DNA from: Pyrinomonadaceae bacterium
Lineage (GTDB): Bacteria; Acidobacteriota; Blastocatellia; Pyrinomonadales; Pyrinomonadaceae
Direction of reading: 5' to 3'
DNA: 5,616 nucleotides
NCBI GenBank assembly: GCA_013812565.1
Contig: JACCTF010000183.1
Coordinates: 1-5,616, forward strand
In this document: one piece after another, positions 1-5,616 of the stretch
Layout: each line of letters opens with the position of its first letter
Position numbering within the stretch: the stretch's first letter is position 1
Program-made: the position numbers and the translations under genes
The notes under the pieces: generated by a model
Told to the model about the DNA's origin: nothing
Database searches by the model: none
The model's input: the letters and a program-made list of their open reading frames with translations, nothing else

Positions 1-287
1 AAAAACTGTTCGTATAACAAAAATAGAGTGAGAAGTAATTTTAGAAGCGGCGAAGCTGAGTATAACTTGCTGCTGTCTCTAAATGTTGTTAATGCTAGAT
101 ATAACTGAACGTGTTTCTGTTGTTATAAGTCCAGCGTCGCTTTTTGTTCCGTTGCTATCCTTACCCCACAATACCGTCTGTTGCCATGCGATGAGCATAA
201 GAAGAGATCAGCATCGGCACTCATATTGACAAACGGCAGGACGGCGATGGAAGGCTCGGCTTCGCTTCAACTTTGGATAGGGCAACG
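1..287. other. A+T-rich non-coding stretch downstream of the regulator gene
   Basis: No credible gene is seen here on either strand. The first 120 bases are only about one third G+C, against roughly 60% in the neighbouring genes, and stops interrupt the frames. The hexamer TATAAC occurs at 13-18, 61-66 and 100-105, and its reverse complement at 122-127. These resemble -10 boxes, but none has a convincing -35 partner at proper spacing. The stretch lies 3' of the minus-strand regulator, so a terminator would be expected in it, but I see no GC-rich stem followed by a T run in the right orientation. A short open frame from about 181 overlaps the end of the regulator antisense and looks like chance. 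Confidence 0.6.
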
Positions 288-3200
288 TCAGCAGACTCGT
301 GTTTCCAAATCCTCAAGCAACGCTTTGGCGTCTTTCAGATCAGGCGTGTCGAAGCCTTCGGTGAACCACCCGTAGACTTCGGCGAGCATCTGCTGCGCTT
401 CGGCGAGCTTGCATTGCTTCTTCTGCAAACGCGCGAGGCTCATCACGGCGCGCAGCTCAAGTGATTTCGCCTGCTGGTGACGAGCGATTTCGATGGCACG
501 GCGGAAACATTGCTCGGCCTCAGCCGCGGCAGCGCCATCCTTCAGCAGCAACTCACCCTTGACCCGGGCGATCTCAGCCTCCCAATAACGCCCGTCGCCG
601 TCTTCGGTGATCGCCTGCGCCCGCACTAGCTCCGCGAGATACTGGCGGGGCTGGCCCTCGATCCCGTAAGCCTCGGCCAACAGACAGAGCAAATAGGAAG
701 TATAGAGCTCTGCTCCTGTAGCTCGTGATGCCTCAATGCCGCGGCGCAACTCTTCGATTCCTTCGGCTGCCTCTCCTTGCCCAACCATAGCCCAGCCGCG
801 TAGTGCCATCGACAGTCCCAACCATAACGGCAGTCCTTGTTCGGCAGAGAATGCGACCGCATCCTCCGCCAACTCGCGTACTCGCTGCCGGTCCCCACAA
901 TGTTGATAGGTAATCGCAGTCCCAGTCAAAGCATGGGCCTGGGTGTTGGCGTGCGAAACCTCCATCCCTATTCGAAGGGACTCCAGGCCGTGCGCGAGTG
1001 CCTGTTCCGGATAGCCGAGTAGCCAGAGCGTCCAACTCACGTATTTCTCTGCGACCATCCCGGGATCATGTCCGTAGAGCCAGGTCAAGAAACGATGCTG
1101 CGCCGCTGTATAGAGGGAAGCGCTCCGTTGGAGGTGGTCGCGGGACTGCGACAGCTTTCCCAAGAAATACAAAGGGACGCCCACGGCGTGGTGACCGACC
1201 AAGACGGCGGGGTCTTGAAGGCGTTCGGCCAGGCGCAGGAACTTTTCGCCATACTCCAGCGCCTTCCGTGGTTGCCCCTTCACGATATTAACCGCGCACA
1301 ACCCCCACAGCGCCGGGAGTAGATGTGGCGTTTCACCAAGCTGCTGAGCCAACTCGTGCGCGCGGGAATAGGTCAGTTCCACTTCCGTGGCCGCGTTGCC
1401 CTTGGTGGCGATCAAAGCATTACCGAGCACTACCTGCAATGAAAACTCCTGCTCACGCCGCTCACGACTGTCTGGCAACATCTCAACCATCGCCAGTCCT
1501 CGACGCGCCAGCGCCACCGCCTCTTGAGTCGCAAAGACCTGGCTGGCCTGTTGTGCCGCGAGCTGGAAATAGTCCGCCGCCCGCGCATACTCCCGCGCCG
1601 CTTCACACAGCACCGCCAGTTCATTCTCCACGCCCGCCCGCTTTTCGCCGTAGTAGCCTTCAAGCGCCTGCGCAACATCTCGGCTCAGCGTGACCTTGCG
1701 CGTGGCTCGCAGCGAACCGTACAGCGCGTTTTGGTAGAGCACGTGGACGAACCGATAGCGCAGCGTAAGCGTGCGATTCGGAAACTCTTTCTCGCTCACC
1801 AGCCGCACGAACGCATAAACACGTTCCAGCTTATCCAGCCGCTCCTCGACTTCGTCAGTCTTAATGTTCAGCACTTGCGCGATCACCGCCGAATCGAACT
1901 CGTAGCCCTGCACGCTCGCCGCCATCAGCAGCCTGCGGTCTTCTTCGCCGAGCTGTGCAACCTTGCGCTCGATCATCCCACGCACCGATTCTGGCAATTC
2001 CCGTTCGATCTCTGGCAATGCTTGCGCGAGCGTCCAGTGCCGACCGTTGTGCGCAATCACTCCCCGGTCGCACAGGTAACGCACCAGGTCCGCCATAAAC
2101 AGCGGACTGCCTTCCGTCTTCAAGTGTATCAATTTCGGTAACTCGGGCGGGAAAGCGTGGCCGGGAAATTCGAGCTCGAGGTATTGCCCAATCTCCGCCT
2201 GATTCAGAAATTGGAGTGCCAGTTCGTGGCACACACCCCGCGCCTGCAGATCGGGCTTGATCTGCAAGAAAGGGTGCTTCTGAAGCAGCAGGTCAGAAGG
2301 TCGGTACGTGATCACGATCAGCACGCCGAGCGCTTCAAATTTGCCCCCCAGGAAGCTGAGCATATCAATCGTCGAAACGTCCGCCCAGTGCAGGTCGTCG
2401 AAGAAGAGAAGAAGCGGGCGCAGTCGCGAGACTTCCTGCAGGAAGGCGCCGAGTTCACGCTTCAGCCGCTCTTGCGAGGCGCCTTTGACTTCATTCATCA
2501 GCCGTGCCGTCTCTTCATCGTCGCCCGCAAGCGGGACGAGTTGCGCATACCATGTCGGAGCGATTTGCTTCATCACCCGCGCGGCGGCTGGATTGCTCCC
2601 GCTCTGCAGCAGACTTTCGAGCACTTCCAGCAGTGGGAGGTAGGCCTCCGTTCCGGCGAGCCGTTCGGAACATCTGCCGCGCGCCACCGTGCATTGACCC
2701 TCGGCAGCCAGCTCGGTGAGGAAGTCTTCGACGAGCGTGGTTTTGCCGATGCCAGGCTCGCCCGCCACGCACAGCATGAGCCCGCCTCCAGTCAGCGTAG
2801 ACTCGAAGCCAGATCGCAACTCCGCCCGCTCCCTTTCTCGTCCGACGGTGTGGCGTTCGTCGACTGGTTTGACTCGGCGGTGAAGTTGGCTGCTGCTTCG
2901 ATAGCCGCCCAGTACACCGAGCGCCTGGTCGACTTCTGATGCGACGACGGGTGCTACGCTCTCTCTTATTACCTCTTTCACGCTGGCGACGAAGCGATAG
3001 CCCCGCTTCGGGATCGTCTCAATAAACTTCTGTCCATTCTCGCCAGACGAGAGCGCCTTGCGGATGAGCGAGATGTTGTAAGAGAGATTGGCCTCCTCGA
3101 CAAACGCGTCAGGCCAAACCAGCTTCAGCAACTCCTCTTTCCCCAGCAAATGTCCGTGATGCGTGACCAAAACCAGTAGCACGTCGAAGGCTTTAGGTGG

Positions 3201-3296
3201 GAGCGAGATGACCTCGCCGTCGCGCAGCAAGAGATGCTCGGTCGTATCCAGCCGGAAGTGGCCAAATTCATAGATGCGCCCGATCAGCTGGCTCAT
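288..3296 (-). CDS. Winged-helix transcriptional regulator with STAND/AAA ATPase and TPR-like domains
   Basis: A complete 1002-residue cytoplasmic protein, probably a one-component ATP-dependent transcription regulator. Residues about 8-105 form an OmpR/CadC-type winged helix (Trans_reg_C): FGHFRLD start, LPPKAFDVL, recognition-helix region ANLSYNISLIRKAL at 69-82, and wing strand IETIPKRGYRFV at 92-103. After a linker, VGRERE at 151-156 opens an AAA_16/STAND-type NTPase. Walker A is GEPGIGKTT at 179-187 (Lys185) and Walker B is LLLFFDD at 295-301, followed by the LHWAD signature usual in this group. Residues 435-540 look like the helical or winged region that follows such ATPases. Residues about 560-975 are alpha-helical, TPR-like repeats, ending in GWFTEGFDTPDLKDAK, a tail typical of the family. 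There are no membrane segments or receiver domain, so the signal is presumably a ligand or protein bound by the ATPase/TPR part. The ATG follows GAGGA by 5 bases. The gene is divergent from the hydrolase. The domain calls are firm; the target genes and signal are unknown. Confidence 0.93.
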   Translation of the reverse strand: MSQLIGRIYEFGHFRLDTTEHLLLRDGEVISLPPKAFDVLLVLVTHHGHLLGKEELLKLVWPDAFVEEANLSYNISLIRKALSSGENGQKFIETIPKRGYRFVASVKEVIRESVAPVVASEVDQALGVLGGYRSSSQLHRRVKPVDERHTVGRERERAELRSGFESTLTGGGLMLCVAGEPGIGKTTLVEDFLTELAAEGQCTVARGRCSERLAGTEAYLPLLEVLESLLQSGSNPAAARVMKQIAPTWYAQLVPLAGDDEETARLMNEVKGASQERLKRELGAFLQEVSRLRPLLLFFDDLHWADVSTIDMLSFLGGKFEALGVLIVITYRPSDLLLQKHPFLQIKPDLQARGVCHELALQFLNQAEIGQYLELEFPGHAFPPELPKLIHLKTEGSPLFMADLVRYLCDRGVIAHNGRHWTLAQALPEIERELPESVRGMIERKVAQLGEEDRRLLMAASVQGYEFDSAVIAQVLNIKTDEVEERLDKLERVYAFVRLVSEKEFPNRTLTLRYRFVHVLYQNALYGSLRATRKVTLSRDVAQALEGYYGEKRAGVENELAVLCEAAREYARAADYFQLAAQQASQVFATQEAVALARRGLAMVEMLPDSRERREQEFSLQVVLGNALIATKGNAATEVELTYSRAHELAQQLGETPHLLPALWGLCAVNIVKGQPRKALEYGEKFLRLAERLQDPAVLVGHHAVGVPLYFLGKLSQSRDHLQRSASLYTAAQHRFLTWLYGHDPGMVAEKYVSWTLWLLGYPEQALAHGLESLRIGMEVSHANTQAHALTGTAITYQHCGDRQRVRELAEDAVAFSAEQGLPLWLGLSMALRGWAMVGQGEAAEGIEELRRGIEASRATGAELYTSYLLCLLAEAYGIEGQPRQYLAELVRAQAITEDGDGRYWEAEIARVKGELLLKDGAAAAEAEQCFRRAIEIARHQQAKSLELRAVMSLARLQKKQCKLAEAQQMLAEVYGWFTEGFDTPDLKDAKALLEDLETRVC

Positions 3297-3301
3297 AAGG
3301 G

Positions 3302-3306
3302 TCCTC
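3302..3306 (-). promoter_or_regulatory. Ribosome binding site of the regulator gene
   Basis: On the minus strand the sequence reads GAGGA, then 5 bases, then the ATG that ends at 3296. Motif and spacing are normal for a Shine-Dalgarno site and support this start. The winged-helix domain begins a few residues later, at the usual distance from the N-terminus for this family. The site overlaps the first copy of a TCCTCAG direct repeat (plus strand 3302-3308 and 3312-3318). Confidence 0.7.
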
Positions 3307-3528
3307 AGAACTCCTCAGGAGCGCGCAAAGAAATTCCCAAGAAAACCCTTCGCGTTCCCAAAGGACTTAGCGCGGCGCTGAAAGTACCATCCTCACCGAT
3401 GTGAGCAAATGACAAGCGCATGGTGATTTCAGGCTTATTTTAAGGTGAGGCGGCGGTACACAGCAATGCGACCCGCCTAACGGCACATTCTCGCAAGAGA
3501 TCACTTTCATCGGATCATAAAACAATTT

Positions 3529-3533
3529 GGAGG
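3529..3533 (+). promoter_or_regulatory. Strong ribosome binding site for the ATG at 3539
   Basis: GGAGG sits 5 bases before the ATG at 3539, a near-ideal Shine-Dalgarno site in an A+T-rich leader. It decides the translation start: the frame begins at 3539 although the first 38 codons encode SRPBCC-like sequence, not hydrolase. The other plausible start, GTG at 3668, has no comparable site in front of it. Confidence 0.8.
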
Positions 3534-3538
3534 TAAGT

Positions 3539-3652
3539 ATGGCTAAGGTTTTTGTTAGTTCTGTTGTCAATGTAGCGATTGACAAGGTGTGGGCAAAGAT
3601 ACGAGGTTTTAATGCCTTGCCCGACTGCCAGTCAGCCGATGCTGATAGTCAG
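3539..3652 (+). pseudogene. SRPBCC-family N-terminal remnant fused in frame to the hydrolase
   Basis: Codons 1-38 (MAKVFVSSVVNVAIDKVWAK, then IRGFNALPDC and QSADADSQ) resemble the first strand and helix of SRPBCC/polyketide cyclase-like proteins. From memory, these often begin MAKVYVSSVIDAP-DKVW, with a following FN-LP-WHPAIADS. The match runs without a gap to about residue 38, but the usual WHPAI is here CQSAD, as if selection has relaxed. The rest of an SRPBCC domain (normally about 140 residues in total) is missing; the next codons lead into a hydrolase signal peptide. This segment is about 46% G+C, and about 40% in its first 80 bases, lower than the hydrolase that follows. It could be a deletion or recombination scar, a functional extension, or an assembly join. 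The homology is recalled, not searched. Confidence 0.65.
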
Positions 3653-5616
3653 ACGAAGATAAGACGGGTGCGCTCGAAGGTTCGAGCGCTTCTCACGGGA
3701 CTCTTCGTATCACTCGCGGTTGCTCTAGGAGTACCAATCCGTGCCGAAGCACACATCACGCGAATTGAAATCACCCGCGTCGAATCGCCGACGTTCGAGG
3801 GCACGTCGTTCGGTGATGTGGGCCAGTACGAGAAACTCAGGTTGCGGGCTTTCGGCGAAGTCGATCCGAACGATCCGCGCAACGCGGTAATCACCGATAT
3901 CGAGCTGGCGCCGCGCAACGCAAGGGGTATGGTCGAATACTCCACGGACGTGTTCATTCTAAAGCCGGTTGACAGCTCGAGAGGAAACCACCGGCTCTTC
4001 TACCACATGAACAACCGGGGCGACATCGGGGGGCCACCCATGGGCATTAGCGTTCTGTTCGCGTTCAACAACGGCGGCGGCGGGAACGATCCGACGACGG
4101 CTGCCGACGCCGGCAACGGCTTTCTCATGCGTCAAGGATACACCATCGTTTCCAGCGGCTGGGACGCCGGCGTGGCGCCGGGCAACAACCGCCTGACGAT
4201 CACAGTCCCCACCGCGAGGAACCCGGATGGCTCGACGATAGTCGGCCCTGCGCTTGAAGAGTTCGTCATCGACAACGCCATCACGATGACGGGCGCGCTC
4301 ACGTATCCGGCGGCGACTCTGGACAAGTCCCAGGCTAGCCTCACCGTGCGCGTGCATTACACGGATCCGCCCGAGGCCGTCTCCGCCGCTGACTGGGAGT
4401 ATGTCAACGATCGGGCCATCAAGCTGCTGCCCGCCGGAACACCGTTCCAGCAGGGCAGACTCTACGAGTTTACGTATCCCGCGACGGATCCGATCGTCGC
4501 AGGGTTAGGCTTCGTTGCCACGCGTGATCTCGCCGCGTTCCTGCGTCACGCCGTCACCGACGACGCGGGCAATCTCAACCCGCTGGCCGGGGACGTTCAG
4601 GCCATTTACACGTTTGGCATCTCGCAGCCCTCGCGCTTCATGCGTGACTACATGCACCTAGGCTTCAACGAGGACGAGGAGGCCCGGCCGGTCTTCGACG
4701 GGATCCTCAACTGGGTCGGCGGGGGGAGCGGAATCTTCGTCAACTATCGCTTTGCCCAGCCCGGGCGGACGCACCGCCAGCATATTGGTCGGTGGTATCC
4801 GGAGCGCGAGTTCCCCTTCGCCAATCAGGTCATCTTCGATCCGCACACGGAAAAGACCGACGGTCGCCTTGGTCGGTGCGTGACGAGCAACACTTGTCCG
4901 AAGATCTTCGAGGTGAACTCTTCGAACGAGTACTGGGTCAAGGCCGGGTCACTCCTGCATACGGACACTCTCGGGAACGATCTGAGGGGTCACCGTAACA
5001 TCCGGCATTACCTCTTCTCGAGCCTGCCGCATGCCACCTTCAGCGGGCCCGGCACCTGCCAGCAGCCGCGGAACCCGGTCGTTCCCAACCCCGGTCTACG
5101 GGCCCTCCTGGTGGCGCTAGACGAGTGGGTCTCCGAGGGCAAGAAGCCGCCTCGGAGCCGTGTGCCGCGGCGCGCGAATGGGACGCTAGCCCCCTCGCTG
5201 CCGCAGGAGAGAGTAGGGTTTCCCTTCATCCCGGGGATCACGTACAACGGGCTCATGACCACTGGTGACCTGTTCGACTTCGGGCCCCTGTTCGATCAAG
5301 GCGTCCTGACGATCCTCCCGCCGGTTCTCGTGGGTTCCCCCTATCCGGTTTTCGTTCCCAGAACCGATGCCGATGGGAACGACATCGCTGGTATCCGCCT
5401 ACCGGAGATCGCCGTGCCGCTGGCGACGTACACCGGTTGGGCCTTGCGCGCGGCCGCCTTTGCCGGGGACGACCTGTGTGACGCCGCGGGCCAGAAGATC
5501 GATTTCCGGCAAACGAAGACCGAGCGCCTGGTGATCGGCGATCCGCGACTGTCGATCGAGGAACGGTACCCGACCCATGAAAAGTATGTGAAGAAGGTGG
5601 GACATGCTGCCAAGCA
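3539..5616 (+). CDS. Secreted alpha/beta hydrolase (Abhydrolase_10-like), 3' end cut by window
   Basis: An open frame of 692 codons with no stop before the window edge; judging by family length, probably a few dozen C-terminal residues are missing. Residues 44-71 look like a Sec signal peptide: basic RSKVR, hydrophobic ALLTGLFVSLAVALGV, then AEA with cleavage predicted before His72. The mature part has family landmarks: ITRIEITRVESPTF, YHMNNRG, SSGWDAGV (Trp208), nucleophile elbow GISQPSRFMRD with Ser362, GFNEDEEARPVFDG, RFAQPGR, and NSSNEYWVKAGSLLHTD. By family position the likely triad is Ser362, Glu464 and His498 (LPHATF), of which the acid and base are inferred. Cys447 and Cys453 could form a disulfide. 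It is probably an exported esterase or amidase of unknown substrate. The natural start may be GTG 3668 (signal peptide from residue 44), but only ATG 3539 has a strong ribosome binding site, giving a 43-residue SRPBCC-like extension. The fold call is firm; the substrate is not known. Confidence 0.88.
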   Translation, partial: MAKVFVSSVVNVAIDKVWAKIRGFNALPDCQSADADSQTKIRRVRSKVRALLTGLFVSLAVALGVPIRAEAHITRIEITRVESPTFEGTSFGDVGQYEKLRLRAFGEVDPNDPRNAVITDIELAPRNARGMVEYSTDVFILKPVDSSRGNHRLFYHMNNRGDIGGPPMGISVLFAFNNGGGGNDPTTAADAGNGFLMRQGYTIVSSGWDAGVAPGNNRLTITVPTARNPDGSTIVGPALEEFVIDNAITMTGALTYPAATLDKSQASLTVRVHYTDPPEAVSAADWEYVNDRAIKLLPAGTPFQQGRLYEFTYPATDPIVAGLGFVATRDLAAFLRHAVTDDAGNLNPLAGDVQAIYTFGISQPSRFMRDYMHLGFNEDEEARPVFDGILNWVGGGSGIFVNYRFAQPGRTHRQHIGRWYPEREFPFANQVIFDPHTEKTDGRLGRCVTSNTCPKIFEVNSSNEYWVKAGSLLHTDTLGNDLRGHRNIRHYLFSSLPHATFSGPGTCQQPRNPVVPNPGLRALLVALDEWVSEGKKPPRSRVPRRANGTLAPSLPQERVGFPFIPGITYNGLMTTGDLFDFGPLFDQGVLTILPPVLVGSPYPVFVPRTDADGNDIAGIRLPEIAVPLATYTGWALRAAAFAGDDLCDAAGQKIDFRQTKTERLVIGDPRLSIEERYPTHEKYVKKVGHAAK
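3623..3652. repeat. Cluster of three overlapping small palindromes at the fusion join
   Basis: Three short inverted repeats overlap end to end: GACTG-C-CAGTC at 3623-3633, TCAGC-CGAT-GCTGA at 3632-3645, and CTGA-TAG-TCAG at 3642-3652. AGTCAG also repeats directly at 3630-3635 and 3647-3652. They cover the degraded end of the SRPBCC-like segment, just upstream of the likely original hydrolase start at 3668. They may be a recombination relic or form a small mRNA hairpin. Each is short enough that chance is not excluded. Confidence 0.5.

Larger units (their letters stand above)
3297..3538. promoter_or_regulatory. Divergent intergenic region with candidate operator repeats
   Basis: This region of 242 bases lies between the start codons of the two divergent genes and must hold the regulator's promoter and probably that of the plus-strand gene. 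Seen directly on the plus strand: a TCCTCAG direct repeat at 3302-3308 and 3312-3318 (10-base period); a TTCCCAA direct repeat at 3334-3340 and 3355-3361 (21-base period); an inverted repeat CTCAC-CGAT-GTGAG at 3392-3405; and a longer-range pair CCTCACC (3391-3397) and GGTGAGG (3444-3450). OmpR-type winged helices commonly bind direct repeats spaced by about one helical turn, so the first two are candidate operators near the regulator's own start. No pair of -35 and -10 hexamers is clear on either strand, so I do not place a promoter. The repeats are short and some may be chance. Confidence 0.45.

Noticed and set aside
207..218. Inverted 12-base match between 207-218 and 3635-3646 (GCCGATGCTGAT), as possible element ends flanking the regulator
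   Set aside because: An exact 12-mer match is expected about once or twice by chance in a window of this size, it does not extend in either direction, and no target duplication is seen.
181..375. Possible small plus-strand gene of 64 codons
   Set aside because: No Shine-Dalgarno site is evident, the second half is antisense to the regulator's 3' end, and the product resembles nothing known.
1524..2939. Two long plus-strand open frames (1524-2141 and 2157-2939) antisense to the regulator
   Set aside because: They lie wholly opposite a protein with clear domains. Their translations are rich in Arg, His, Leu and Gln with no recognisable motif, as expected for shadow frames of a G+C-rich gene.
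3391..3415. TGTGA followed by GACA near 3400 as a CRP-like site
   Set aside because: The second half-site does not match TCACA at the required spacing.
3473..3478. AGGCGG (3448-3453) and CCGCCT (3473-3478) as a terminator stem
   Set aside because: Only 6 pairs with a 19-base loop and no following T run; it also lies between divergent gene starts, where no terminator is expected.
3649..4357. Minus-strand open frames (3649-3957 and 3959-4357) opposite the hydrolase
   Set aside because: The plus-strand frame carries continuous hydrolase motifs across this range; the minus-strand translations are low-complexity and unrecognisable.

Overview
The window looks like a bacterial chromosome fragment of about 60% G+C, holding two long divergently transcribed genes. 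The winged-helix/ATPase/TPR regulator is of a style I associate with Acidobacteriota and similar soil bacteria, where such proteins are numerous. That is a hint from protein style only; no rRNA or other marker is present to fix the taxon.

Layout: bases 1-287 are an A+T-rich stretch with no credible gene. Bases 288-3296 (minus strand) encode a complete 1002-residue regulator: an OmpR/CadC-type winged-helix DNA-binding domain, a STAND/AAA_16-type ATPase with intact Walker A and B motifs, and a long TPR-like C-terminal half. Bases 3297-3538 are the divergent intergenic region, with a good Shine-Dalgarno site for each gene and several short repeats that could be operators. From 3539 to the right edge (plus strand) runs one open frame, cut off by the window end, most of which is a secreted alpha/beta hydrolase of the 'alpha/beta hydrolase domain' (Abhydrolase_10-like) family.

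The most unusual feature is the 5' end of the hydrolase frame. The strong Shine-Dalgarno site and ATG at 3539 do not lead into a hydrolase start. They lead into about 38 residues that read like the N-terminus of an SRPBCC (START/polyketide cyclase-like) protein. These run in frame, through a cluster of small palindromes, into what looks like the hydrolase's own signal peptide (a plausible original GTG start lies at 3668). Base composition also changes across this join. It looks like a gene-remnant fusion or recombination scar: the hydrolase may have captured the promoter and ribosome binding site of a lost SRPBCC gene.

How the genes may work together: the regulator is a one-component, ATP-dependent switch transcribed away from the hydrolase, and it may control its own promoter and the hydrolase's. 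This is inferred from arrangement only. I found no convincing CRISPR array, RNA gene, complete mobile element, or terminator.
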